Assembly: GCA_902479135.1 (NCBI GenBank)
Contig: CABSNU010000005.1
Coordinates: 1 to 64,000 of the forward strand
Source of the DNA: an uncultured Collinsella sp.
GTDB lineage: Bacteria; Actinomycetota; Coriobacteriia; Coriobacteriales; Coriobacteriaceae
Length of the DNA stretch: 64,000 bases
Direction: 5' to 3'
In this document: piece by piece, positions 42,367-50,650 of the stretch
Layout of the letters: every line of letters starts with the position of its first letter
Position numbering within the stretch: the first letter of the stretch is position 1
Position numbers and translations under genes: made by a program
The notes under the pieces: generated by a model
Database searches by the model: none
Seen by the model: only the letters and a program-made list of their open reading frames with translations
What the model was told of the DNA's origin: nothing

Positions 42367-43797
42367 ATGGCTCTTTGGGGCGGTCGTTTTGAGGCAGGCG
42401 TGGCCGAGGTCACGCAGGAGTTTGGCGCGTCGCTGCCGGTCGACAAACATCTCTATAAGCAGGATGTCGCCGGCTCTAAGGCGCATGCCAAAATGCTGGC
42501 GGCCCAGGGCATCATCAGTGCCGAGGACGAGCAGGCGATTGCCAAGGGCCTGACCGGAATCGAACAGGATATCGATGCCGGCAACTTCACCTTCGACATC
42601 AACGACGAAGACATTCATATGTCCATCGAGAGCGAGCTGACGCGCCGCATCGGCGAGGCCGGTAAGCGCTTGCATACCGGACGTTCGCGCAACGACCAGG
42701 TGGCGACCGACACACGCCTGGGCGTCAAGGCGCTGGCCAAGGAGCTCATGGAGGCCAATCTTGAGCTGCGCCATGTGCTGGTGGATGCGGCCAAGAAGTA
42801 CGACAAGGTGATTCTGCCGGGCTATACGCACATGCAGCACGCTCAGCCCGTGCTGCTTTCGCATCATCTGCTGGCGTATTCTTGGATGTTCGCGCGCGAC
42901 TTTACGCGCCTGAAGGCCGCCTTTGATGCCGCCGACAACTGCCCGCTGGGTGCTGCCGCGCTTGCCGGCACGAGCTATCCGCTCGACCGTCAGATGACGG
43001 CTGCCGAACTTGGCTTTGCGGGTGTGATTCCCAACTCGCTCGATGCGGTTTCCGACCGCGATTTCCTGCTCGATCTGCATTACGCCGGCTCCGTCATGGC
43101 CATGCATCTGTCGCGTCTTTCCGAGGAGATCGTGCTGTGGTCGAGCTCCGAATTTGGCTTTATCACGCTTTCCGACTCGTACTCCACCGGCTCGTCCATC
43201 ATGCCGCAGAAGAAGAATCCCGACTTTGCCGAGCTTATCCGCGGCAAGAGCGGCCGTGTGTATGGCAACCTGGTGCAGCTGCTCGTGACCATGAAGGGCC
43301 TGCCGCTTGCTTATAACAAGGACTTGCAGGAGGACAAGGAGGGCGCGCTCGATACCGCCCATACGCTCATGCAGTGCCTGTCGGTTATGGCCGGTATGAT
43401 TTCGACTTGGACCGTCAACGAGGATGCCATGGCGCGCGAGTGCGGCGTGGGGCACCTTGCCGCTACCGATGTTGCCGATTACCTGGCCAAGCGTGGTCTG
43501 CCGTTCCGCGAGGCACATGCCGTGGTGGGCCATCTGGTCCTGATGTGCGAGAAGCGTAGCTGCAATCTTGAGGACCTGCCGTTTGAGGTGTTCCAGGAGG
43601 CAAGCCCGCTCTTTGAACGCGATATTACCGAGGCGCTCGACATCCCGTCGATTGTCGCTGCACGCACGACCGAGGGCGGTACCGCCCCTGCCGCCGTTGC
43701 CGTGCAGCTGCAGCGTGCCGAGGCGCAGCTCGTGGCCGACGAGGGCGTGTTTGGATCGCTGACTAAGGTCGTCGAGATGGGTCACGGGGCAAAGTAG
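42367..43797 (+). CDS. argH: Argininosuccinate lyase ArgH
   Basis: ArgH splits argininosuccinate into arginine and fumarate. The 476-residue protein belongs to the fumarase/aspartase superfamily, with MALWGGRFEAGV at the N terminus, LHTGRSRNDQVATD, GYTHMQHAQP, and the mobile signature loop GSSIMPQKKNPD carrying the catalytic Ser. I chose ATG 42367; GAGAAAGGGG lies upstream, and the in-frame ATG at 42292 has no site. The 119-base gap after the small ORF contains no other gene. Confidence 0.96.
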   Translation: MALWGGRFEAGVAEVTQEFGASLPVDKHLYKQDVAGSKAHAKMLAAQGIISAEDEQAIAKGLTGIEQDIDAGNFTFDINDEDIHMSIESELTRRIGEAGKRLHTGRSRNDQVATDTRLGVKALAKELMEANLELRHVLVDAAKKYDKVILPGYTHMQHAQPVLLSHHLLAYSWMFARDFTRLKAAFDAADNCPLGAAALAGTSYPLDRQMTAAELGFAGVIPNSLDAVSDRDFLLDLHYAGSVMAMHLSRLSEEIVLWSSSEFGFITLSDSYSTGSSIMPQKKNPDFAELIRGKSGRVYGNLVQLLVTMKGLPLAYNKDLQEDKEGALDTAHTLMQCLSVMAGMISTWTVNEDAMARECGVGHLAATDVADYLAKRGLPFREAHAVVGHLVLMCEKRSCNLEDLPFEVFQEASPLFERDITEALDIPSIVAARTTEGGTAPAAVAVQLQRAEAQLVADEGVFGSLTKVVEMGHGAK

Positions 43798-44090
43798 AGG
43801 TTTGGCTGAAGCCGTTTTGGCCATTTATTGAGGAATCGTTTTTGCTTTACGGGCGTCTGCTGTTGTGGGCGTCCGTATTTTGTTGCTATGGGGGAGGGGC
43901 TTGTCGAGAACTTCTGTAGGACCTTTGGGCAGGTTGTGAAGGGGGTACGTTCGCGGGTGGCAACCGACCGTCCGCTCGGTTCGATGCGGTTGATGGGCGG
44001 TCGGATGGTACTCTAATCGGGCTTCGAAACAGAAGTGACACATATGGAGCGCTTTAATAAATTGCAACGTTTCAATAAACAGCTTTTTAT

Positions 44091-44118
44091 TTTACTGCAG
44101 CTAAAACTCTGTTACGAT
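44091..44118 (+). promoter_or_regulatory. Candidate promoter of ndk in the argH-ndk gap
   Basis: The 384-base gap 43798-44181 holds no convincing gene. Near its end, TTTACT (44091-44096), 16 bases and TACGAT (44113-44118) could drive ndk with a leader of about 58 bases. A CCGACCG / CGGTCGG inverted repeat about 100 bases further upstream may end argH transcription, but it has no T-tail. Confidence 0.4.
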
Positions 44119-44181
44119 GCAGTCCAGGCGGGTGCCGGAATGGGACTTGGGCACGCGCGAACCTACTTGAAAGGCTACCTT

Positions 44182-44586
44182 ATGGCTATCGAGAAGACCT
44201 TCATCATGATTAAGCCCGACGCCGTGCGCGATCGCAAGATCGGCGAGATTGTTGCTCGCATTGAGCGCAGCGGCCTTGTCATCGAGCGCATGGAGATGAC
44301 CACGCTCGAGCGCGCTACCGTCGAGGAGCACTACGCCCATCTGGCCGACAAGCCCTTCTTTGGCGGTCTCTGTGACTTTATGACGAGCGGTCCGGTCGTC
44401 AAGATGGTCGTTTCCGGTCTCTCCGCTGTTGCTAAGATGCGCACCCTCATGGGCGCTACTAATCCGCTTGACGCTGCTCCTGGTACCATCCGCGGCGACT
44501 TTGCCGTCGATGTCAACGCCAACGTGATCCACGGCTCCGACTGCCTGGAGAACGCCGAGATTGAGATCAAGCGCTTCTTTGGCTAA
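44182..44586 (+). CDS. ndk: Nucleoside diphosphate kinase
   Basis: Ndk moves the terminal phosphate between nucleoside tri- and diphosphates through a phosphohistidine. The 134-residue protein has FIMIKPDAVRDRKIG at the N terminus and the active-site motif NVIHGSD with His117. The Lys12 and GATNPLDAAPGTIRGDFA elements are also conserved. The ATG at 44182 follows GAAAGG by 8 bases. A strong terminator follows, so it is probably monocistronic. Confidence 0.96.
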   Translation: MAIEKTFIMIKPDAVRDRKIGEIVARIERSGLVIERMEMTTLERATVEEHYAHLADKPFFGGLCDFMTSGPVVKMVVSGLSAVAKMRTLMGATNPLDAAPGTIRGDFAVDVNANVIHGSDCLENAEIEIKRFFG

Positions 44587-44624
44587 ACCAGCTTTGACTC
44601 CTTAAAGCTGTTAGCGTGTGGCTT

Positions 44625-44661
44625 GGGCGCCGCGGAACTTCATCCGCGGCGCCCTTTTATT
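44625..44661 (+). terminator. Rho-independent terminator of ndk
   Basis: A perfect 11-base stem, GGGCGCCGCGG / CCGCGGCGCCC, with an 8-base loop and TTTTATT tail. Confidence 0.95.
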
Positions 44662-44675
44662 CCAAAATCTATGAA

Positions 44676-44710
44676 GGGGCCCGCTCGGTCATGAGTTCCG
44701 AGCGGGCCCC
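44676..44710 (-). terminator. Terminator of rpiB (minus strand)
   Basis: A perfect 13-base stem, GGGGCCCGCTCGG / CCGAGCGGGCCCC, with a 9-base loop. On the minus strand it follows the rpiB stop and leads into TTCATAGATTTT. Confidence 0.85.
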
Positions 44711-44737
44711 TGCTGTTAGCTTGTGGCACTGAGTGGT

Positions 44738-45205
44738 TTAGGCCTCGTCGACGACCTTGAGGCCGCGCGTGTGATCGATCTCGTTGAGGAGGTTAACGCG
44801 ACGCTCGTGACGGCCGCCCTCAAACTCGGCGTCGAGCCACTCGTCGACAATCATCTTGGCGAGCTCGGAGCCCACGACGCGGGCGCCAAAGGCGAGCACG
44901 TTGGTGTTGTTGTGCATGCGGGAGAGCTTGGCGCTGAAGGGCTCGGAGCACACGACGGCGCGTACGCCCTCGACCTTGTTGGCAGCCAGGCTAATCCCGA
45001 CACCGGTGCCACAGATGAGGATGCCCAGGTCGACGTCGCCGTTGGCAACGGCCTTACCCACCTTGTAGCCGGCGATGGGGTAGTCAAAGCTCTCGGAGGT
45101 GTCGGTGCCAAAGTTCACGACCTCGCAGCCGCGCTCCTTCAGGTGCTCGGAGATGATGTTCTTGAGCTCGACGGCGGCGTGGTCGTTGCCGATACCAATC
45201 TTCAT
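44738..45205 (-). CDS. rpiB: Ribose-5-phosphate isomerase B
   Basis: RpiB interconverts ribose-5-phosphate and ribulose-5-phosphate in the pentose phosphate pathway. The 155-residue protein has the RpiB/LacAB fold markers: GNDHAAVELK at the N terminus, DYPIAG, the catalytic Cys65 in ILICGTGVGIS, and the RMHNNTNVLAFGARV segment with its substrate-binding His and Asn. Sugar-specific relatives (allose-6-phosphate isomerase) look similar, but the lone gene favours RpiB. GAGAGGAAC precedes the ATG on the minus strand. Confidence 0.94.
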   Translation of the reverse strand: MKIGIGNDHAAVELKNIISEHLKERGCEVVNFGTDTSESFDYPIAGYKVGKAVANGDVDLGILICGTGVGISLAANKVEGVRAVVCSEPFSAKLSRMHNNTNVLAFGARVVGSELAKMIVDEWLDAEFEGGRHERRVNLLNEIDHTRGLKVVDEA

Positions 45206-45236
45206 GAGTGGTTCCTCTCTGGTCTGTGCGGCGCAA

Positions 45237-45323
45237 ATGCTAAAGGTTTTACCGCGTTCGACTGCATGATAGCGCGACTTTTGCGTAAACGCTCGGGCGT
45301 TTTTTGGTCAAACGCTTTAGCAT
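45237..45323. other. Structured intergenic element between divergent rpiB and cyuA-like genes
   Basis: An imperfect inverted repeat of 17-18 bases (ATGCTAAAGGTTTTACC at 45237-45253 against 45306-45323) encloses a second hairpin, AACGC-TCGG-GCGTT, followed by T6. Folded as plus-strand RNA it makes a closed stem with an inner terminator-like hairpin. It could be a cis-regulator of the desulfidase gene or part of the rpiB leader. No known riboswitch class was recognised. Confidence 0.5.
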
Positions 45324-45476
45324 GCAACAAGACCGGCTTCTCATGAATGAATGCTGTCAGTTTGTGCTTGAGCGCCGTCCGCCGGAACCATGGTTGCAGT
45401 TTTTGATGCATTGTTATCAAATAAAGGAGCTAACTATTTTTGAGAGCCAAGCCCGTTATGCAAGCAGGAGATACCT

Positions 45477-46796
45477 ATGTCTACCGATTCCCTTCGTGAT
45501 GCCGCGTTTTGCGATGTTTTGAACCGCGAGCTTGTCTGTGCACTCGGCTGCACCGAGCCCATTGCCGTTGCCTATGCAGCAGCGCTGGCGAGCCAGACGC
45601 TCGGTTACGAGCCCGATCATATGGATGTTGCCTGCTCGGGCAACATCATCAAGAACGTTAAGAGCGTGACCGTGCCCAACTCGGGCGGTATGCACGGTAT
45701 TGAAGCCGCGGCCGTGCTGGGTGCCGTGGGCGGCGACGCCAAAAGCGCGCTCGAGGTGCTCGAGAGCGTTAACGATGAAGACCGTGCTCGCGTGGCCGAG
45801 CTCCTCGCCGACGCCGACTACTGCGATGTATCGCTTGTCGAGGGTGTGCCCAACCTCTACATCAAGGTGACTGCCACGGCCGGGGGCCATACCGCGGTCG
45901 TCGAGATTACCGACCACCACACCAATGTCACGTGCCATACCCTCGACGGTATTCCGGTGTGCGGCAAGTCGGCGGGGGAGTGTGCCGCCTGCGCCGAGCG
46001 CGTCGTGGCCGAGCGGGCGGCAGATAACGCCGACACGCCCATGTCGATCGAGACCATCATCGACTTTATCGAGGACGGTGACATTGAGGACGCCCGTGCT
46101 GCCGTTGAGCGTCAGATCGAGCTGAATGGCGCAATCAGTGCCGAGGGCCTTGCGCACGCTTGGGGCGCCGAGGTGGGTCGTACGCTGCTGGGTGCTCGTG
46201 CCGATGACGTCGCCTGCCGTGCCCGTGCCCGTGCGGCCGCCGGGTCCGACGCCCGCATGAACGGCTGCGCGCTGCCGGTCGCCATTGTGTGCGGCTCGGG
46301 CAATCAGGGCATTACCTGCGCATTGCCCGTCATGGAGTATGCCGAGTACCTGCGTTGCGACCACGAGCGCCTGGTGCGCGCCGTGATGCTGTCCGATCTT
46401 ATCGCCGTGCATATCAAGAGCTATATTGGTGCGCTCTCGGCGTTTTGCGGTGCTATTTGCGCCGCGTGCGGCGCCGGCGCCGCGATTACCTGGCTGTGCG
46501 GTGGCACGCGCGAGCAGATTGGCGCGACGGTCTCGAACACGCTCGGTAACGTGGGCGGCATCGTGTGCGACGGCGCCAAAGCGAGCTGTGCCGCCAAGAT
46601 CTCGGCTGCCGTCGATGCGGCGATTCTGGGCCATGATATGGCCATGCAGGGTCGCGGCTTCCGCGCCGGCGAGGGCCTGATCCAAGATACCGTTGAGCAG
46701 ACAATCGCCAGTATGGGCTACGTAGGCCGCGTAGGCATGAAGGACACCGACATCGAGATCCTCAACATCATGATCGGCAAAACCCAAGTGTGCTAG
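45477..46796 (+). CDS. L-cysteine desulfidase family protein (CyuA/YhaM, UPF0597)
   Basis: This is a 439-residue protein of the family that includes Methanocaldococcus L-cysteine desulfidase and enterobacterial CyuA, which degrade cysteine to pyruvate, ammonia and sulfide using an Fe-S cluster. Visible markers are ALGCTEPIAVAYAAALA at the N terminus, NIIKNVKSVTVPNSGG, GSGNQGITCALPV, and Cys-rich LSAFCGAICAACGAGAA. The family also resembles the serine dehydratase alpha subunit. CAGGAGAT precedes the ATG. The end overlaps the convergent HAD gene by 4 bases. No cysteine transporter adjoins it. Confidence 0.88.
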   Translation: MSTDSLRDAAFCDVLNRELVCALGCTEPIAVAYAAALASQTLGYEPDHMDVACSGNIIKNVKSVTVPNSGGMHGIEAAAVLGAVGGDAKSALEVLESVNDEDRARVAELLADADYCDVSLVEGVPNLYIKVTATAGGHTAVVEITDHHTNVTCHTLDGIPVCGKSAGECAACAERVVAERAADNADTPMSIETIIDFIEDGDIEDARAAVERQIELNGAISAEGLAHAWGAEVGRTLLGARADDVACRARARAAAGSDARMNGCALPVAIVCGSGNQGITCALPVMEYAEYLRCDHERLVRAVMLSDLIAVHIKSYIGALSAFCGAICAACGAGAAITWLCGGTREQIGATVSNTLGNVGGIVCDGAKASCAAKISAAVDAAILGHDMAMQGRGFRAGEGLIQDTVEQTIASMGYVGRVGMKDTDIEILNIMIGKTQVC

Positions 46797-47551
46797 GACA
46801 GTTCGTCGGCTATTTGGTGCTCGTAGAAGGCCTCGATTACGGCGTTAAAGTCGCGGGCGAAGTCTTCCATGGTTCCGCGCCAGGTGGCTCGGCTGGGCTT
46901 GCCTTGGCCCACAAAGGCGGTTTGGATGCCGCAATCGGGGGACGGGAAGTCGCGTTTGGGATCGTTGCCCACCATAAGGACCTCGTGCGGTTCGAGCCCC
47001 ATCACCTGAAGCTGCTCTAGATAGTAGGTGGCATCGGGCTTGCAGCGGGTGGTGTTTCCCATGTGCGTGACGAGCTCAAAGGGAGCGTCGGCCAGGTCGC
47101 CCCAACCCATGCGGCACTCGATGGCCCCCTGGGGAAAGCTGGGGTTGGTAAAGAGCGCGCAACGCAGCCCTGCGTCCTGTACGGCCTGGAGCGCGGCGTG
47201 TGCGCCCGGCATGGCGTGGGCGTTAATGACATCGTCGTTCTTGTACGGAAGAACTTCGCGGTCATAGTAGGTAAACGCCTCGTAGATGAGGGGATCGGAG
47301 AGGCGGATTCCGCATCGGCGCTCGACCTCTTCTTGGTAAAACTCAAGATTGGTTCGGTTGTCCGTGCCGCTGCGGCGATTGGCGTTGAGGTCGACCAGGA
47401 TGGTGCCGAGGCGTGCCATCGTGCCACCGCGGCTGCGGCGCCCGATATCCGCGAGCATCGAAGAGACATCCTTAAAATAGCGAAGGATGAACGCGTTGAG
47501 GTTGATGCTGAGAAGCGTCTCGTCCATATCGAAAACGACTGCTTTGAGCAC
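46793..47551 (-). CDS. HAD family hydrolase (YfnB-like)
   Basis: This 252-residue HAD phosphatase has nucleophile motif VVFDMDETLL at the N terminus, a helical cap of about 80 residues, motif II ALFTNPSFP, and motif IV MVGNDPKRDFPSPDCGI (Asp-Asp pair spaced). CKPDATYYLEQL carries the likely motif III Lys. The substrate is unknown. The start is GTG at 47551, with GAAAGGTG about 7 bases upstream on the minus strand. Its 3' end overlaps the convergent desulfidase gene by 4 bases. Confidence 0.85.
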   Translation of the reverse strand: MLKAVVFDMDETLLSINLNAFILRYFKDVSSMLADIGRRSRGGTMARLGTILVDLNANRRSGTDNRTNLEFYQEEVERRCGIRLSDPLIYEAFTYYDREVLPYKNDDVINAHAMPGAHAALQAVQDAGLRCALFTNPSFPQGAIECRMGWGDLADAPFELVTHMGNTTRCKPDATYYLEQLQVMGLEPHEVLMVGNDPKRDFPSPDCGIQTAFVGQGKPSRATWRGTMEDFARDFNAVIEAFYEHQIADELS

Positions 47552-47706
47552 GCGGGCACCTTTCTCGAAAAATCGATCTAGAATCGTTGGCTCCGGATAC
47601 TTTACCCCAAAGCCGAATGCCTAGCCGGTTATCGTCAAGTTGCGGAGACGTGTGTTCATAAGATTACGAAAAAGTCTCCACACGAGTAAAAAATCGCAGT
47701 TCACGC

Positions 47707-47866
47707 TTGAAATCGAACTCATTTCCCCGTAACCTATACGAACGTGATTGCATAAGCGTCACATTAGTATCTGTCGGCTCCCGAGTGTTCCTAAACGTTG
47801 TGTGCTTGTCGCACCCTTCTGTAGGTCCTAGCAATCGGGGCCCCGTAGTTCGAAAGGGGTCCACCT
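47707..47866 (+). promoter_or_regulatory. rpsA promoter and leader with ribosome-binding-site hairpin
   Basis: The 315-base gap before rpsA contains no gene. TTGAAA (47707-47712), 17 bases and TAACCT (47730-47735) form a candidate promoter. The leader of about 120 bases ends in GGCCCC-GTAGTTCGAAA-GGGGTCC, a hairpin whose 3' side includes the AAAGGGG ribosome binding site. This could allow translational feedback on ribosomal protein S1, as known for rpsA in other bacteria. Confidence 0.45.
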
Positions 47867-49033
47867 TTGAGTGAGATTCAGAACTCGTCCATTTTCTCTC
47901 TTGACGATGTCAACGAGGAGGAGATGAACAACCTCATCGACGGTACGATTACCGACTTTGATGAGGGCGATCTCGTTAACGGCACTGTCGTTAAGATCGA
48001 GCATGACGAGGTGCTCGTTGACATCGGATTCAAGTCCGAGGGCGTTATCCCGGTCCGCGAGCTGTCCATCCGCAAGGACGCTAACCCTGCAGACATCGTT
48101 GCACTCGGTGATCCCATCGAGGCTCTGGTTCTCCAGAAGGAGGACAAGGACGGTCGTCTGGTCCTGTCCAAGAAGCGTGCCGAGTACGAGCGTGCTTGGA
48201 ACCGCATCGAGGAGAAGTTCAACTCCGGCGAGAACGTCGAGGGCGAGGTTATCGAGGTTGTCAAGGGCGGCCTGATCCTCGACATCGGCCTGCGTGGCTT
48301 CCTGCCTGCTTCCCTCGTCGACCTCCGTCGCGTCAAGGACCTCACCTCTTACATGGGCACCCGCATCGAGGCCCGCGTCATCGAGATGGACCGCAACCGC
48401 AACAACGTTGTCCTCTCCCGTCGCGTCGTGCTCGAGGAGTCCCGTAAGGCCGAGCGCTCCGAGATCCTGTCCAAGCTCAAGTCTGGCATGCGTCTCCAGG
48501 GCACCGTTTCCTCCATCGTCGACTTCGGCGCCTTCGTCGACCTCGGCGGTATCGACGGCCTCATCCACATCTCCGAGCTCTCTTGGAACCACGTCAACCA
48601 TCCTTCCGAGGTTGTCAAGGTCGGCCAGGAGGTCGAGGTCGAGGTTCTCGACGTCGATCTCAACCGCGAGCGCATCTCCCTGGGTCTCAAGCAGACCACC
48701 GAGGATCCGTGGCGCGCACTGGTCAAGAAGTACCCCGTCGGCGCTATTGTCGAGGGCACTGTGACCAAGCTTGTCCCGTTCGGCGCTTTCGTCGATCTGG
48801 GCGAGGGCATCGAGGGCCTGGTGCACATCTCCGAGATGGCCAACAAGCACGTCGATCAGCCTTCTCAGGTCACCCACGTGGGCGACAAGGTTCAGGTCAA
48901 GGTCATGGAGATCGACCTCGACCGTCGTCGTATCTCCCTGTCCATGAAGTCTGCTGCTGAGACTCTGGGCGTCGAGATCGAGGTTACCCCGCTGCCTTCC
49001 GAGAAGAAGGACGAGGAGACCGACGCCGAGTAA
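47867..49033 (+). CDS. rpsA: 30S ribosomal protein S1 (four S1 domains)
   Basis: S1 binds mRNA and helps recruit it to the 30S subunit. The 388-residue protein has four S1 RNA-binding domains at about 34-104, 121-187, 206-275 and 291-361; the last two contain the classic GAFVDLG and LVHISE motifs. Gram-negative S1 has six domains, and four is usual for Actinobacteria-type proteins. The start is TTG at 47867 (MSEIQNSS) behind AAAGGGG. The acidic tail ends KKDEETDAE. A terminator follows directly. Confidence 0.95.
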   Translation: MSEIQNSSIFSLDDVNEEEMNNLIDGTITDFDEGDLVNGTVVKIEHDEVLVDIGFKSEGVIPVRELSIRKDANPADIVALGDPIEALVLQKEDKDGRLVLSKKRAEYERAWNRIEEKFNSGENVEGEVIEVVKGGLILDIGLRGFLPASLVDLRRVKDLTSYMGTRIEARVIEMDRNRNNVVLSRRVVLEESRKAERSEILSKLKSGMRLQGTVSSIVDFGAFVDLGGIDGLIHISELSWNHVNHPSEVVKVGQEVEVEVLDVDLNRERISLGLKQTTEDPWRALVKKYPVGAIVEGTVTKLVPFGAFVDLGEGIEGLVHISEMANKHVDQPSQVTHVGDKVQVKVMEIDLDRRRISLSMKSAAETLGVEIEVTPLPSEKKDEETDAE

Positions 49034-49056
49034 ATCGGTTTGACGATCACTTGTTT

Positions 49057-49090
49057 AAGGGATCCGTCCGCAATGGACGGGTCCCTTTTT
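49057..49090 (+). terminator. Rho-independent terminator of rpsA
   Basis: AAGGGATCCGTCC and GGACGGGTCCCTT form a long stem with one mismatch, a 4-base loop and a T5 tail. Confidence 0.93.
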
Positions 49091-49320
49091 GCATTTGGTG
49101 CCGAGATGCATGATGCTGCCCATGCTATCCACAAGCTATTTGGTTGTCGGTGCATGAAAAAATGCCGACATCCCGCCTCGGGGAGGAGGCGGGAACGCAC
49201 CGAGTAGACGGAGGGGTGCGGAGCGCGGTCGCGTCTCGACTGACGACGTTGCCCATCGACAGGATTATTGTAGCGCATGGCGGTTCTTGGTATATCGTGT
49301 CGAGCGTTTGCGTTGTGCCA

Positions 49321-49347
49321 TTGCCTGCGGCAACGGTGTGTTACACT
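49321..49347 (+). promoter_or_regulatory. Candidate promoter of rnpB
   Basis: TTGCCT (49321-49326), 15 bases and TACACT (49342-49347) end 8 bases before the predicted 5' end of the RNase P RNA. The spacing is short but the position fits. The rest of 49091-49320 shows nothing else. Confidence 0.5.
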
Positions 49348-49355
49348 CTTGCACT

Positions 49356-49717
49356 GCTGAGTGGGCCAGACGGTCGCGCGATGTGCTGCTTGCAGCACGC
49401 GTGAGGAAAGTCCGGGCTCCAGAGGGCGGGATGCCGGCTAACGGCCGGGCGGAGTGATCCGACGGAAAGCGCCGCAGAAAAGAAGACTCCCACCTGCGCC
49501 GCAAGGCGTAAAGGGAAAAGCTGAAACGGTGGTGTAAGAGACCACCAGCGTCGTGGCAACACGGCGGCTTGGCAAGCCCCATCCGGAGCAAGCGCGAATA
49601 GGAACGTTATGGGCCGGCCCGGTCCGCGTTCGGGTAGCGTGCGTGGAGCTGCACGGTAACGTGCAGACAAGATAAATGACCGTTCACGACAGAACCCGGC
49701 TTACAGGCCCACTCAGC
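49356..49717 (+). ncRNA. rnpB: RNase P RNA (bacterial type A)
   Basis: This is the catalytic RNA that trims tRNA 5' leaders. The ends GCTGAGTGGGCC (49356 on) and GGCCCACTCAGC (to 49717) pair as helix P1. The universally conserved core is visible: GAGGAAAGTCCGGGCTC near the 5' end, and AGGGAAAAGCTGAAACGGTGGTG (shown in part: GCTGAAACGGTGG). Towards the 3' end come AGATAAATGACCG and ACAGAACCCGGCTTACAG. The length of about 362 nt is right for type A. A T-run follows P1 directly and should terminate it. Confidence 0.97.
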
Positions 49718-49732
49718 TTTTTTGTTGACGCT

Positions 49733-49843
49733 GCGACGGCGTCAGCTGGCCGATTTGGCGCTCATTCGTCGGTCGCCGCCATAAGGCGTGCTCCCTCCTC
49801 TTTCGGGCCAAATCGACTCAGCTGACGCCGTCTCGCTGTTTTT
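49733..49843. repeat. Imperfect long inverted repeat after rnpB
   Basis: Arms at 49733-49759 and 49807-49836 share GACGGCGTCAGCTG-like and CGATTTGGC segments with two small gaps. The loop of about 47 bases has an inner CGCC-ATAA-GGCG hairpin. A T5 run follows at 49839-49843. It could be a second terminator or a small structured RNA between rnpB and yigZ. Confidence 0.6.
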
Positions 49844-49943
49844 GCCTGTTCATCGGCGTTTCCGTTCTATTTAGGCGGTCAACCGATGTGCCCTTTGCCG
49901 TATTATTGAGGCTGTTTGTTGCGCTTTATTTTGTTGAGGGGCT

Positions 49944-50582
49944 TTGTTGGACAGCTATTTTACTTTGCAATCGAATATTGAGGCTTCGGGCGAGTTTGTG
50001 GACCGCAAGAGCCGGTTTATTGCCCAGCTGGTCCATATTGAGTCCGAGGATGAGGCGAATGCCTTTATCGAGATGGTTCGCAAGCGTCATTACGACGCTC
50101 GACACAATGTTCCCGCGTGGATTTTGGTCGATGGACGCGAACGCCAGAGCGATGATGGTGAGCCGAGTCGAACGAGCGGCATGCCGACGCTCGAGGTGTT
50201 GCGCGGCGCGGAGCTCAAAAATGTTTGCTGCGTGGTGACGCGCTATTTTGGCGGTACGCTGCTGGGGCCCGGCGGCTTGGTGCGCGCCTATACCGCCGCG
50301 ACGCAGGCGGCGGTGGCAGCTGCTCAGGAGGCCGGGCAGATTGTCGAGATGACGAGCGTCGTGCCGGTTGACGTGCATGTGGCCTATCCGCAGTATGAAC
50401 AGGTGCTTCGTTTGGCGCAGGATTCGGGTGCCAAGGTTTCGGATACCGATTACGCGGATGCCGTGACACTTCATTTGGTGTTTAAGGCGGGGGAGCAGGA
50501 GCCGTTTTGCGCTAAGATGCGCGAGCTTATGGCGGGGCATGAGGAGATCGAGGTCGGAGCTCCCGAATTTGCCGAGTTCTAA
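49944..50582 (+). CDS. yigZ: YigZ/IMPACT family protein
   Basis: This 212-residue protein of the IMPACT/YigZ family is related to eukaryotic regulators of GCN2 and of uncertain bacterial role. It shows the family core SRFIAQLVHIESEDEA, RHYDARHNVPAWIL, SDDGEPSRTSGMP, VVTRYFGGTLLGPGGLVRAY (exactly 20 residues), then a ferredoxin-like C-terminal domain. The start is TTG at 49944 or the adjacent TTG at 49947, behind GAGGGG; no ATG or GTG fits. It is probably monocistronic. Confidence 0.92.
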   Translation: MLDSYFTLQSNIEASGEFVDRKSRFIAQLVHIESEDEANAFIEMVRKRHYDARHNVPAWILVDGRERQSDDGEPSRTSGMPTLEVLRGAELKNVCCVVTRYFGGTLLGPGGLVRAYTAATQAAVAAAQEAGQIVEMTSVVPVDVHVAYPQYEQVLRLAQDSGAKVSDTDYADAVTLHLVFKAGEQEPFCAKMRELMAGHEEIEVGAPEFAEF

Positions 50583-50650
50583 CGGCGACGGCCGGCGTGC
50601 TTTTGGATGGATCCAAAGCGCGCCGGCCGTCGTTTTGCTGTTGCTGTCGA

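Noticed and set aside
49144..49404. 86-codon plus-strand ORF running into rnpB
   Set aside because: It overlaps the conserved 5' part of RNase P RNA and its promoter, and shows no protein features.
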